DNA of 64,000 nt from Platanthera guangdongensis (GCA_039583875.1 CM077153.1:110232568-110296567), one strand, 5' to 3'. Positions 34,199 to 47,300 are shown, numbered from the stretch's first letter. The notes: a model not told the origin generated them from the letters alone. A program made the numbers and translations.

Positions 34199-37100
34199 AT
34201 GGACAAAGCCAAGGATTTTGCTAAGCTTCCTTTGTGCACAAAGACCAACTTTCCCATGTGGAAAGAAAGGATTAAATTTTTCATGGAAGCTGTAGATCCA
34301 AGGATCTTCATGATTGTTGAAGAATATCCTTATAATCCTATGATTGTCTCCATAATTATTTCTACCAAGAAAGTTCCTAAGAAGTTAATGGATCTTGATA
34401 AGGATGAGATTGCGCTTGTCTCTTTAGATAAGAAAGCCAAAAATTTCATCGCAAGTGTAGTCGTTGACCCTATGCTGTAAAACCTGATTCACTGCCAATC
34501 CGCCAAGGAAATGTGGCAGTCTCTTATCATTTTAATTTAAGGTACTGAAGAGGTTAGAGATGACAGAAGATCCCTACTGAATCAAAATATGAAGCATTTC
34601 GACAAGGTCCTAAGAACTCAATTGCAGATACCTTTGAAAGCTCCTTCAAAATTATTAACGACCTAAGAGTATATGGTCGGGTCTTCACTAATGGAGAGTT
34701 GAATGATAAGTTTTTGAGGTCCCTGACTAAGTAATGGGACAACAAAATCTGTGTTATCTGGGTGTTTGGTAAGCTGGCAGAGTCTGACCCTCAGAATCTC
34801 TTCAGAAAGCTAATGTCCTATGAACTGCAAATTAATTCCTGAAAAGCTGAAGAAGAGAAGAGCTGGTGGTCATCCAAGGAGAAGTCAGTTGCACTGAAAG
34901 CAAATAGCTCAAGGAAAGCCAAAGCTGCACCACTTGCTCCTTCACAAGAAGATGGTGAAGAGGAAGTTTCAGAGCCAAACACTTCAGGCTCAGAGCTATC
35001 TGAAGGAGAGTTCTCTCTTCTTTCAAGGCAGTTCAAGAAATTCTTGAACAAGAAGAAATAATGGAAAGGCAAAGATGCCTCGTACAGAAGATCATGTCAT
35101 GATGGTGATCGACATAAGAAAGGCTCAAGTAGTCAAGACAGGTATCATTCGAAACAGAATAAACACATTTCTTCTGACATTGTTTGTTATTGTTGCAATA
35201 AGCCAGGACACGTCATTGCTTATTGTGCTCACAAGAAGGAGTGTGGAAAAAGAGAGGAGAAGAAATCTTCTTATAACAAGAAGAGAATTGAAAGAATCCT
35301 AGTAGCCAAGAAGGGCAAGACTCTCAGCGACTCTGACTCATCTGAGTCAAGTGAAGAAGAGGAAGCCTATTTTGGGCTAATGGCAAAAACAGATGATGAA
35401 GAAGAACCCCAATACATTGGGAAGGTAAACTCTCATACTCCTCTTTCTGAATTAGATGCTTCTGATCTTGATCATGAGGACTGCTCTTCTGATGATGAGT
35501 CTGAGCTTATGACCAAATATAAGGAGTTAATCATGGCTTACGATAAATGTCAAAAACTTGTGAAAACTCAGGCCAAGGAGATTAAATCTCTCAAGGCTGA
35601 AGAGATCACTCTGAGAGAGGAAGTCGCCAAGATGGACTCACTCAGAGAGAATTTCAATACTGCTATGGAAGAGTATAATAAGGCTCTCGAGCACCTAGAT
35701 TTGAAGGAGAAGATCATCCAAGAATTGGAAGAACATCTTGCTGCAAAGAAGAAACTTGTTGAAAGCTTCTCCAAGCCCAAGATTGTCCTTCTTTTTATTG
35801 CTGAATTCTCATCTCAGGCCAAAGGTGCTGGCTTAGGGCATGTTAATGCTCCTAGTAAATCCTCTAGGAGAAATAAGGCTCAAAGGAAGAATAAGGCGAC
35901 CAAGAAGGCCTTGGCCAAGGAGAAAGGGAAAGCTCCTCAACATCAGACCTCATTCAAAAGGTCATCTTTCCAATGAACGAGTTTGATCTTGATTCGTCCT
36001 ACGGTCACTTTGCTAGGCCTACTTCTTATATAGAGCCCAAGTATCGCTACCAAGGATGGACTCGTCCCCAAAACTTTGGCGAAAGTGTCTTTAAGGCACC
36101 TTATGAGGACATCACTCTTCAGAGCTATGACCCTTATAATCATGGTCATAACATCAAGAAAGCACCAAAAGTAAAACCCTCTGTGGAAAAGACTCTTATG
36201 GGGAAGAAGATATGTGAATGCCATCACTATGAAGCCTCTACCTCAAAGACTGTTGTCCCTACTAGACCACACTCTCAAAATATCAAGCAAAAGAGATTCA
36301 GGCAAAGATACAATAGATTTGACTGTTGGTGCTGCAGCAAAGTTTGTTACTTCACCATTGATTGCTGGTTTAACCCCAGAAATTATGTTACTCCTCAAGT
36401 TATAATGTGAGAAAGACCGCTCATAATGTTAATACACGTAGGGGGAGTATGCTAAATAGAGACCAAGGACCCAAACGAGTTTGGGTTCCTAAGGCAAACT
36501 GATTTGTGATTGCAGGTATGTCCAAAGGCCACCAAAACTCTTATCTGGTACTTGGAAAGTGGATGCTGTCGGCATATGACTGGGGCTAGAAGCCTCTCCA
36601 GAATTATTCTCCAGTCATGAACGGGCCAAAAGTCATCTTTGGAGGTTATGACCGAGGAATTACTAAAGGCTAAGACATGATTATTTATGGTAGTTTATCC
36701 TTCTCAGATGTCGCTTATGTTGAAGGATTGAAATACAACCTTTTAAGCATAAGCCAGCTTTGCCATAATGGATACATAGTAAAATTTCATGCAGATAAGG
36801 GTTCGATAAAATTGGTAGATAATTTGGAAACGATTCTATCAGGCACTCGTAGTAGAAATATATTTTGTTTGAGTTTTATTTGCATAGACTCTTCTACGCC
36901 AGTGTGCTTTTTGGCTAAAGCTTTTGCGTCTCTTGGTGACCAATTGCACAAGAGACTAGCACATATTAATTTCAAAACTATTAATAAATTATTTTCTCTT
37001 TATTTACTACGTGATGCCCCAAATATCAAGTGCCCTAAAGATATACCTTGTCACGTATGTGTAAAAGGCAAGCAAACAAGGGATACCTTTAAAAGAATTA

Positions 37101-39681
37101 TTGACAAAGACTCTAATAGATGTTTACATCTACATCATATAGACCTGTTCGGTCAACTGCAAGTTAGAAGTTTGGGAGGCAAGAATTATACATTGGTTAT
37201 TATTGATGATTACTGATGCTTTGTGTGGGTGTTCTTTCTAAAACAGAAGTCAGATACTTTTGATATCTTTACTAATTTTGTCAGGTAGATTCAGAATGAA
37301 TACAACTGTTTCGTAGTCAAAGTAAGAAGTGACAATGGAATAGAGTTCGAATATGGGGCCATGACAGAATTTTGTGAAAGCCTAGGTATCTTTCATTAGT
37401 TTTCCTCTCCTCATACTCCTCAACAGAACGGAGTAGCTGAGAGAAGGAATAGGACACTCATAGAGGACTGCAGGACCATGTTGAGTGATGCCTCACTACT
37501 GGAATATTTCTGGGCTGAAGCTATCAACACTACATGCCACGTGCAAAATCGAGCACTCATAAACAAAAACCATAATAGGACACCTTACGAACTACTAAAG
37601 GGCAGGATGCCGACTATTTCATACTTTACAATATTTGGTTTTAAGTGCTTCGCCCTTAACAATGACAAGTATTACACTACTAAATTTAGTGAAAAGAGCT
37701 TTGAAGGTATTTTTGTAGAATATAGTAGCCATCGTAAGCCATATAGTATTTTTTAATAAGAAAACCATGCTCGTAGAAGAATCTATTCATGTCGTATTTG
37801 ATGAGATGAGCTTGCTGCAAGACAGCTCTTCTAGTGTGTTTATTGAACATACAGGTTCAAAGATAAAAGAATTAAACTTGGATGAGCCAACTAAAGATAA
37901 AGATCAAAAGTTCATCAAAATCACCACTCCAACCCCAGTTGGAGAGGTTGATGAGCATGATGAAGATAGCATTCAAGTTAATGAAGTGACTCCAATGGTT
38001 GAAGAAGCTCCAGATGCAAGAACTCTAGAGCTCAGACATTTGAAGGATCACCCAATGGACCAAATCATAAGAGATCCCCGGGATGGTGTAAGAACTCGTT
38101 GAGGTACAGTTATTGAAAATTTATATTTGAGTTTTCTCTCACAGGTTAAACCGAAGAAGTTTGAGGAAGCAAACTCAGGCGCATCATGGATAATGGCAAT
38201 GGAAGAAGAGTTGAATAAATTCAAGTGTTGCCAAGTTTGGAAGCTTGTTCCAAGACCCGAAGGCAAGAACGTCATCGCAACCAAGTGGGTCTACAGGAAC
38301 AAGATGGACTAGGAAGGTACAATCATAAAAAATGGCAAGACTCGTTGCAAAAGGATACAGACAAGAAGAAGGAATCGACTTTGATCAGACATATGCACCA
38401 GTGGCAAGGCTGGAGGCAACCAGGTTGTTCCTAGCATATGCAGCACATAAGGGCTTCAATGTCTATCAGATGGACGTGAAGTCAGCCTTACTTAATGATG
38501 ACATAAAAGAAGTGGTGTATGTGGAACAACCTCCAGGTTTCATTGATTCTAACTTTCCTGATCATGTCTATCTTTTATTTAAAGATTTATATGGTTTGAA
38601 ATAAGCTCCTCAAGCTTGGTACGAGTCGCTTTCTAACTTTGTTCTTGAGAATAAGTTCACAAGAGGAAAGATAGATAAGACATTATTTCTTAGGGAAATA
38701 GAAGGCAAGATTTTACTAGTGCAAATCTATGTTGATGACGTCATATTTGTCTCTACAAACGAGAACCTCTGCAAGAAGTTTTCCAAACTTATGTAAGGAA
38801 AGTTCGAAATGAGCAGTATGGGAGAGCTGAAGTATTTCTTAGTATTTCAGGTGAAACAATTTGAAGATGGAATTTTCATCTCTCAGACGAAGTTCACCAA
38901 GAAGTTAATTAAGAAATTCAGAATGGAGAATGCAACCTCTATGAGGACTCGAATGGGTTCAACTATGTGTTTGGAGAAGGATGAGAAAGGGAAACTTTCT
39001 GATGAAACCAAGTACAGAAGCATAATTGGATCCTTGCTCTATCTTACTGCTAGTAGACCGGATATAATATTTTCAACATACATGTGTTCTAGATTTTAAG
39101 TGAACTCTAAGGAATCTCACTATGTTGCTACAAAGCGGATTTTGAGATACCTTAAAGGTACACCAAATCTTGTCTTATGGTACCCAATAAGTAATGAAAG
39201 CGAACAAATTGGTTTTTCAGACGCAAATTTTGAAGGAAGTAAAGATGATAGAAAGAGCATTTCCGGGACTTGCCATTTCCTTGGAAGGAGGCTCATTTCA
39301 AGGATCAGCAAAAAGCAAAATTGTGTCGCAATCTTAACGGCCGAGTCAGAATACATTTCTGACGGCAGTTGTTGTGCATAATTGTTTTGGATAAAGAACC
39401 AACTTGAAGACTACAACTTGAAGGTCAAGGACATTCCCTTGTCTTGCGACTCCTCCAGTACAATTACCATAGCCAACAATCCAATCTCTCACAACCGGAC
39501 AAAGCACATAGGGCTGCGATACCACTTCATCAAGAAGCATGTGGAGCATGGTGACATAAATCTCAAATATGTCCCAATTCACAGGTAGATTGCAGATATT
39601 TTCACGAAGCCGCTGGACGAGGCCATTTTCTCGTTCTTCAAAACAGAACTTGGCATGCTCAACAAGGATGAAGAAGAATGA
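34199..39681 (+). pseudogene. gag-pol: C2 duplicate 2: full copia gag-pol, broken
   Basis: Polyprotein of capsid, protease, integrase, RT and RNase H. ATG at 34199. Knuckle near 35182 (CYCCNKPGH). Protease block near 36550, again with Glu for the catalytic Asp. Integrase HHCC at about 36945-37070, core with SDNG near 37330 and PQQNGVAERRN near 37420-37450. RT from about 38140, with [15 protein letters not shown] and YVDD (near 38727-38740). RNase H region 39100-39600, ending FTKPLDEA. At least ten stops are scattered through it (for example 34478, 38102, 38602, 39097, 39379), yet few frameshifts. Dead copy; domain order PR-IN-RT-RH confirms Ty1/copia. Confidence 0.9.
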
Positions 39682-40196
39682 AGAAAAAGGTGACAACAGG
39701 TTCAAGTTCTAGCTATATTTCAAATCCAAGAAAATTTAAAGTATGGACTTGATTTCTTGAGTACAACACTTGTACTCGAGAATAACAGATTTACTTCTTG
39801 AGAACAATAACTACTTCTCGAGAACAAAAAGTCTCTCTCGAGAACAATAATTACTTATCGAGAACAAAAAGCCCCTCTCAAGAATAAGAAATTACTTCTC
39901 GAGAACAACAGTTCTACTCGAGTACGATGATATCTTTTCTCGAGAAGAAGTTCAAATTCGTCGATCGGAGTTCGACGTTCGTCGATCAGTTTCGGCCATA
40001 TTCCAGGTATTATTTTTAATGTTATTTTTAACATTAAAATTAAAGGAAAATATAAATTGAATTAGGTCCAAGAAATTTTATTCCAAATTTCAAATGTCTC
40101 TCTCGAGAAAAGACTCTTTCCCTTCTCCGTCTCCGCCGACGCCACACTCAAGATCAATTTTACCTTCGCCAGCCAGTTAACAGTTCTTTCTCCTCA
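39682..40196 (+). other. C2 post-pol spacer with CTCGAG sites and a hairpin
   Basis: Second cluster of CTCGAG sites (39770-39960, plus one at 40092), then TTCGTCGATC words at about 39958-39985, then a perfect 11-base hairpin TTTTAATGTTA/TAACATTAAAA with a four-base loop at 40014-40039. It would be the leader or promoter of the following ORF. Confidence 0.7.
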
Positions 40197-42830
40197 ATGG
40201 CATCATCGTCTAAACTCGGAATCGGCAGCGAACTAATCTCCACATGGATTGCCGAACTTTCTGATGACTTCCGAAATGTTCTTATCTTGCTCGACACCGC
40301 CGGTTTGTCATTTTTTCGGGAACATTCGTGTCGTATTCTCACTTCTTATGTCAAAGAGTTCTTCCAAAATGCGAAGATCAAGCGCAATGGCTCAAATCAA
40401 AAGTTAGAGACATCAAGGTAAAGATGACTTCACTCTCTTTCACAAAATTCCTGTAACATCCCGTAATAGATCAAGAAGATGATCTGGTAGGCACAGACTA
40501 TGAATGGGCATATAGTTTCTATGGGATTCCACAATCATCTCACACAGTTAGAAGACAGTTCATGAATGCTGAAAGCAAGCTTCTGGCAGATATTCTGGGC
40601 AATGTCCTCCTCTGCAGGACAAACTCTATCAGTTACATCACCCCTGAATTCTTTGATATGATGACTGCAGTTATCTCTATAGAAAGAAGTATCAATGGGG
40701 GTATGATGCTTTTTGACAAAATTAAGGGATGTATTAAAAACCCCAACTATGGCAGGATTATCTCTCTTTACCTCAATCAGATGGACCCTGAAGTTTTCTC
40801 CATGAAAAAGGGCATGTCCCTCCATCACATGAAGAAAGTTTCCATTACCTCCATCCAGAGATGAGTTGTTAAATTACAGAATTCTGACAAAGCTTTCAAG
40901 GAAATTGAATATGTGTATAGGACCCCATCTCCTCCTTCTCATCAGATAACTGACCCAATTATTTAGGGGGAGCATGCTTTATCTGTTCCAACTCAGCAAA
41001 CTCCTGCTCCAGCTTCAATAGAAATCCCTCCTACACTCACTACACTTGCAGCTTCAGCAACTCCACCCCAAGGTATTTCTTCTCCTGCTGCTACTACTTC
41101 CCCTCTGCTGCATACTGAAAGTTTAGATTTTCCTATTATTGAAGATATCAACCAGATGATAGAGGAGCTAACTTCCCAAGAGCATCTTTTCTCTACTCCT
41201 GCAGATTATCCTTCCTCTCCAGCAAAGTCTCCAAAACAACCAGCCCAGTCTCCAGACCATCATCCAGAACCATCTCCTCAAAGAAATTCTCTTGTACAAG
41301 AACCATCCCCATCTCCATCTGAAGATATACTTGATGCTAAAATTATTTCCATACATGATTCTAAAGATGAAATTGAAGCTGATGAACCACCACTTCCAAA
41401 TCTTCACTTCAATATTCCATCCATGCTGCCCATAGATACTGAGGATGAAGACAGCACTGTCAACAGGAAACTTACTTCTACATCCACCATTATAATTGAA
41501 GAAATAGCTCCATGGAAAGCCCAAGTTCAATCTCAACCATCTGTTCCATATGAAGCACTTCCTGAAGGTAATATATTGAGCAAAATTGAGGCTATGCTGA
41601 CTGCTCATAGGGATTATTTTGATTCCTCTCTAAAAGTTATAACTGATAAAATGACTGCATTGGAAAAGAAAATGAGCCGAGGATTTGCTGAAATCCAAAA
41701 TAACACTGATGAATTCAAAAGGCTCTTACAGATTGGAGGAAAATCCATAGATTATTCCATTACAAGCATTGGTACAGTAATGGACCAATCAGTTACCCTG
41801 GCCAATAATCAGATTCAGTTGGACAAGAGAGCTGAAGAGAGAAATTTCAAAACTTGTGAAGAAGTTGGAAAGTTTAAAGAAGATGTCATCAGCACCCTCT
41901 CCCTAAAAGTCAGAAAGGGGGAGGATAAAGTGAAAGAACAACTGGAAAAATAAGCTCAAACCATGAAAAATCAGTGGGATGTCAAACTGCAAGAGATTCA
42001 GTCTTCTGTACTTAAGGAAGTTAAAAGCACAAAACTTTATACATATGACACTACCATATGGATGCATAATCAATTATTTCCTAAACTGGCAATGGATCCT
42101 TCTGCACCTCCTCCTGCACATTTGGTGTAAACAGGCCAACATTCTCACTTCCTCTAGAATACTTTGAAGGATCTCCTCATGACTATTTTGAAGGACCTCC
42201 TCCAGAGAACTATGAAGAGGTTTGGGAATCAGAACAAGCCAGCATGCCTCACCTCCAGAAATTCAGAAAGTCAAAAGAATAAAATATGGAGATGGAGCCT
42301 CAGCAAGTAAATCAACTCCCCATCTTGATGCTGAAAGGAAAAGACATCAAGAATTTACTGAAGTATGGAGTCCAACCTCCAAATCTCTTATTCTTGAAAC
42401 TCTCATGATGGTAGTTGATTTCAATGAAAATAGGAACTTACATTACAGCCCTCAGGAATGGGAATTATATGAAAAGTCTCTTACCAAAAGGAGGATATAT
42501 GATAGAGAATATGGGAGGAACAATCCCAAAGCTCCTCTAAGACCTCCAAAGTATTTTTCCCAAACCATACAGCTACCAGAAGAGACAACAGGAAATGTTG
42601 GAAAGACAACAACAACAGGACTAAGAGAAATTGAAGATGTTCTGATAATTCTCATTGTTGAAATTGTGAAATTGAACTCTTTCTTGGACATGTTTCTATT
42701 AATATCAACCTTTAGTTTTGTTGATCTGATTTTTCTCCATTATAGCACTTATCTATTTATTATTATTACGAGTTTCTTTACTTATCTTGATGTAATTAAC
42801 CTTAGTGTAGAGGGTTCTGACTTTTACAAA
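40197..42830 (+). pseudogene. C2 post-pol ORF (extra/env-like position), Transposase_32-like start, coiled-coil
   Basis: Sense ORF between pol and the 3' LTR, where SIRE elements carry an env-like gene. ATG 40197. It reads in one frame to about 40417, then in another from about 40470 to 42130 (stops at 40862, 40964, 41951), then in a third part to the LTR. The N-terminal part (ADILGNVLLCRTNSISYITP...) resembles 'putative plant transposon protein' domains (Transposase_32) found in retroelement ORFs; I am not certain. The middle is Pro/Ser-rich (41200-41330), followed by an acidic stretch and helical coiled-coil (41560-41950), then YFEGPPPENYEE-like repeats (42160-42220). No signal peptide. A hydrophobic T-rich end (42655-42800) may be untranslated. 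No enzyme motif seen. Confidence 0.6.
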
Positions 42831-42841
42831 TATAGGGAGAT
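42826..42841 (+). other. C2 polypurine tract
   Basis: AAATATAGGGAGAT immediately before TGTTGGG at 42842. A purine-rich GGGAGAT ending against TGTTGG is the usual plus-strand priming site of plant copia elements. Confidence 0.65.
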
Positions 42842-44374
42842 TGTTGGGTATTGCATTCGCAATAACCCAGATTTGTTTGAAGTCACCCTTGAACTAAGAT
42901 GAATTAAGTTTGTATTTGATGCTCTTTTTAGTTAAGTGTTTGCAGGATATAATTGTTGAGTGTAGACCAATGTTAGTCTACAATGAGTCACCAAACAAAG
43001 GACCAGACAATGTAATCCCTCATTGTGTAATCCATGGTGTTGAGTCATGTGCAGCCTCTCAATTGGGACACACTTCCTTTTCAAGCACTATGGGCATGGG
43101 AGAAAAGTTGGATGCTGATTATTTTGAATAAATCATATTTTTCAGATTTTTCAGAAAAATTCTCTAAGTCCTTTTCTTGAGTACTATGTTTTGTACTCGA
43201 GAAGAACTAAAGATTGTTCTCGAGTAAGACTTGTCATGTTTTCGAGTTGGAGAAACAGTTCTCGAGAAAGCTTAATGTTTTTCTCGAGAAGGCCTTCTAT
43301 ATTCGATAACTTCATGTCACTTCTTCTCGACTTACATCTTTTTCTCACAGAATTTTTCTAAGTTTTTTTTCTCGAGAAGACTAAATTTATTCTCGAGAAG
43401 ACTATGCTGAATTCTTAAGATGTAGTAGACTTTTCTCGAGACTTAGACCATTTTTCTCGAGAGCCAGACATCTGTTCTCGAGAACACTTATTTGTTCTTG
43501 AGTACCAGATTGTTCCTTCTCGAGAACTAAAGTCCTTCTTTCTCGAGTACTTCCTTCATTCTCGAGATTACTGCTTTCTACCTTCACATTTTTTCTAAGT
43601 TATTTTTCTCGAGATATTCTTTATTGTTCTCGAGAACAGAATTTATTTTTCTCAAGTACAATCCTTCTTCCCGATAACTGTTGTACTGTTTTTGAAAACT
43701 TACTTAAGTCCAATCAGACGGATTTTCAAATGTAATTAACACGTGATTGGTCCACGTGCCAATCATTTATTATTATTATGACCGTTAGGCAAGTCCTATA
43801 AAAGGTCTTATCATAATCGACCAACCCTAGAAGAAGCTGTAAGAAGAAATTCTAAGGATCTGAATCCGGAATTCACTTTCTAAATCGAGAGTAGCAGCCT
43901 ATGTTCATCACAATTATTGCTGATACGCTTTCGATACAAAGATTCAGAGCAAGGGATTCAATGATCAAGTTATTCTGCAATCGACTGATCTCTCCTTAAT
44001 CATGCTGAGTCCTGAGTTTTTAGATCCCGAGATCTAGCAGACTCTTCTTCAAAATAATTCTGACAGAGCCTTCAAGTTCAATGAAGAAGAAAGGCAGAAG
44101 TTTTCAGATCTAAGAAGTTTACTGTTTCTATTTCTTTAAATTTATTTTATTCTTGTAGGAGATTCTTCTCCGAGTGTAGGAGTTTTGTTCTCCGAGTTCT
44201 TTGTTGGAAGTTTTCTCTTCCTATTGTAGATCCTGATTTTGTGATCGAGTTGTAGGAACTTTGTTCCGAGTTGTAGGATTGTTTTCAATCCGAGATTAGT
44301 GGAGTAGCCGAGTCTAGAGCTTTGCTAGATCAGTGAGGTGGAAAGTGAATGTACCCAAGGTTGGGGAACCACTA
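42842..44374 (+). repeat. C2 LTR 3, broken by E4
   Basis: Starts TGTTGGGTATTGC and follows LTR 1 up to the GGGGAACCACTA phrase, where E4 enters at 44375; about the last 130 bases are beyond E4. More diverged from LTR 1 than LTR 2 is. Many CTCGAG sites are changed to CTTGAG or CTCAAG, as expected from cytosine deamination. Confidence 0.85.
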
Positions 44375-47300
44375 TGTAACATCCCATTTCCAACTAGACC
44401 CCTAAGAGTGGTTTTGGCCATGACTAGGTCATGATAAAACCCTAGGAAGCCAGAAATGGGCCAAGGGATAGGGGACAAAATGTGGAAGATCATCATGGTC
44501 TGCAAATAGTAGAACTCTAGGCAATAGTTTAGGATGACCATGGGCTACACCTTAACCCCAAGACTCTACCACAACACCCCTAATACCTTGGGAGGCCCAT
44601 TAGAGCCATAAGGACCCATTAGGGTCGATCAAAGAGGCTCAGTTGACCAAGGTCAACCCTAGCCCTAAATAGGTCAAACTAGCCTACTTAGGGTCAATTG
44701 ACCTACTCCTATCCTAGAGGACCCCACCTATGCCCTCCTAACCCTAAAGTGAGGCCAGTGGGTCACTAAGGACACATTGGGGCCAGCCCTAGAGGCCAGG
44801 TTGACCCAAGTCAACTCAAACTCCTAATCTGGTCAAAGTACCCTTACTAAGGGTATGTGACCTCCAAAGTGCAGGGTAACCATACATAACCCTAACTAGA
44901 CCTTAGGGGAAGCCAATGGGTCACCAAGGACCCATTGGGGTCAACCCAATTGGTCATGTTGACCCAAGTCCACTCTAGCCCTAAAATGGTCAAAGTGCCC
45001 TTACCAAGGGACATGTGACCACCAAGATACCCAACCAACCCTATTCAAGTAATCCTAGACCTTAAGGGAGTCCAATGGGCCACTAAAAACCCAATGGGGT
45101 CAACCCAAATGGTCAAATTGGCACAGGTCAACCCTCATTTAGGTCAAGTCAAACCTAGCCCAAAAGGGCTAACCCAAGCCCAAGCCACTTCTTCTTTATG
45201 CTAACCCCATTTCCATGATCATCATAACCAAGTGGGCTGCATTTAGCTTGTGGGGTTGACCAGTCAACCAGAGGTGACTAGCAGAGAGAGAAAGGAGCTC
45301 CCTCCATGTTAATGGAGGAGAGAGAAGATGGGGAAGAGGAAGAGGAGAGTGGAAAACCGGCCAAGGGAGGCTAACAGCCACCTTTAATGGCTTCAATCAA
45401 CTCCTCTAGGGAATATGAGTTGATTTCAGCCGTTTCCCGGCCACCAAGGGGTGGATTCAGCCCCCCTCCACTCTACCCGAGCCACACCATAAATGGTGTT
45501 GATGGCCATTGAAGAACCAGCCACCCCCCTTCCCCAATTGCCATTTAAACACCATCAGTGGGCAAAAGGGAATATTTTCGAGCGTTTACCTGGAGGAGAC
45601 GAGCCATCCCACTGTACTGTTGCAGAAGCTGAGTACCGCTGCCGTCGTCAATGGCATCCACGCCGCTCTTCCCGCATCCAGTCCGCCAGGAAGGTCCTCC
45701 CCCTCTCCTTAACTCTCGGGTAGACCATAGGACTTCTTAGGCTTAAGATTCGGGTTCAATTGAGCCCGATCAAATCCAGCATTTTCCATATTTTCGGCAA
45801 GAAATTTTCTTGCTATAGCCGCCGGAAAACGCCTCTCCGGCGGCAGAGCCACCGCCTGGCGATAGCCCCCACCTCAACGGAGGTGGTGGTGGCGGTGGCC
45901 AGCCGGGGAAGGGGCTGGGTGGCCGGCGGCAGCCGCTTGAAGTCGGCCCAGGAAGAATGCATCCTGGCCGTCGGCTCAACGAAGAAGACGAACGGATCCC
46001 GTTCATCTGCGCCAAGATTCGTGCTCCATCAGAGAATAAACTATAGGAAATCATTTCTTGATTATTTCATTTCTGTCACACATTGCACACTAAATGCTTT
46101 TAATTTTTAAAAATACCTAGGTTCATCTGGTGGAAAAACTTTCAACACAAACGTTGTAGCCCTCTGAGTCTATTTTATTTTAAAATTTGTTTGAACACAT
46201 TTGGATGCATGGTCTGACCAGGGCACCCATTTTGGTGGGACATACCCTTAGGGCTAGGCAGTCATTAAACTGAGTGCCCACACTCCATCCCTAGCCCAAA
46301 TCAGTTGAACTTTTGGTAGGGAGCCTAACCTAGCTATACCTAGGGCCTGCCCAAAACTTAGAATTTTTGGACACATTTTTCCTAAAGTTTCTGACTTTAT
46401 TTAATAAAGCTAGGGCAATTTGATTAGGTGGTCTAATGACCTCCAAACCCTCCCAAATTTTGGTGAGTGGTCCCTGGTCTCATGTTATGTATATGTATAA
46501 AGTTTCACCTAATGTTGATGTGTTTTGAATAGGTTTTGACCCAACCCTAACTTTTCCTTAATAAGGGTATTTTGGTCAAAAAGTGCACTTCTGATTTTGA
46601 GTGACCAAATCACCTCAACAGAGGCTGAAATTTGGGCCACTGACTTGGTATGGCACTTAGCACCTCCCCATGGAATGTGGGGTAGAGTGGAATTGATTTG
46701 CCCTAAGTTCCCAGGCCAAACCCTAGGGAGGGACCTTTGTGCCTTGTGAAGGGCATGAGCCCTAAACACCTTGGATGAACATCAAATTTTGTATAGAGGG
46801 TCCTAGGGTATATGAAACCCTCTGGTTAAAATGTTAAATAATTTTGAAAAGGGTAGGGTCCACAAAACCCTAACCCTATCTTAGGACCTAAAACTTGTAG
46901 TGTTAGTTTAGGTTAGCTAAACATCTTAAAATTTAGCCAAATTTTGGGTAGTAAGGGAATTAGGATATTTTGAGCCTCTGTTAATTTATTTGGGAAGTTT
47001 TGATCAATATTTGAAGCACTTCATTTGTAACCAATAGGATTGCCCTAATTAATAATTAGGCTATTGTGATCCCACTGCCCTTTGAAAGGGCTTGAAACAT
47101 TGGTAGAGGTAGTTTTAGACCTTACTGATCATGTATGATTTTTGATAGAATTTTTGGACACCTAGTTAGGGCATCTACTTCACAAGTGCATTACTTTGGT
47201 TACATACTAAATAATTCTTGCAAGAGCCCAATACTTATTGAAAAAAATTATGAAACTTGATTCATAGTGTTTCTAGCTCAATATTATCATGTGGGAATTT

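Larger units (their letters stand above)
27475..44374 (+). mobile_element. C2: SIRE-like Ty1/copia element with internal tandem duplication
   Basis: Layout: LTR (27475-29141), gag to mid-integrase (29142-32601), LTR again but lacking its first ~155 bases (32602-34114), then the full gag-pol (34115-39681), a post-pol ORF region (39682-42830) and a last LTR (42842-44374) broken by E4. Matching points in the two first copies are offset by 4973 bases throughout (4974 over a short stretch), so a 4973-bp segment was duplicated head to tail. Confidence 0.9.

Noticed and set aside
40452..40462. TGTAACATCCC, identical to the chromovirus LTR start, inside the C2 post-pol ORF
   Set aside because: Only eleven bases, with no further LTR homology on either side; probably chance.
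40418..40469. Possible 52-bp intron (GTAAAG..TAG) in the C2 post-pol ORF
   Set aside because: Too short for a plant intron and the phases do not match; a frameshift explains it better.
41168..41608. 146-codon minus-strand ORF
   Set aside because: Shadow of the post-pol ORF on the other strand; Trp/Phe-rich composition mirrors the Pro/Ser/Glu codons of the sense frame.
42655..42800. Transmembrane segment of an envelope protein
   Set aside because: The stretch is T-rich DNA next to the polypurine tract; such sequence yields Phe, Ile and Leu in translation by composition alone.
45760..46110. ORF in the GC-rich segment of the E4 LTR (also 55938-56489)
   Set aside because: The frame and start are not kept in the E1 and E3 LTR copies of the same segment.
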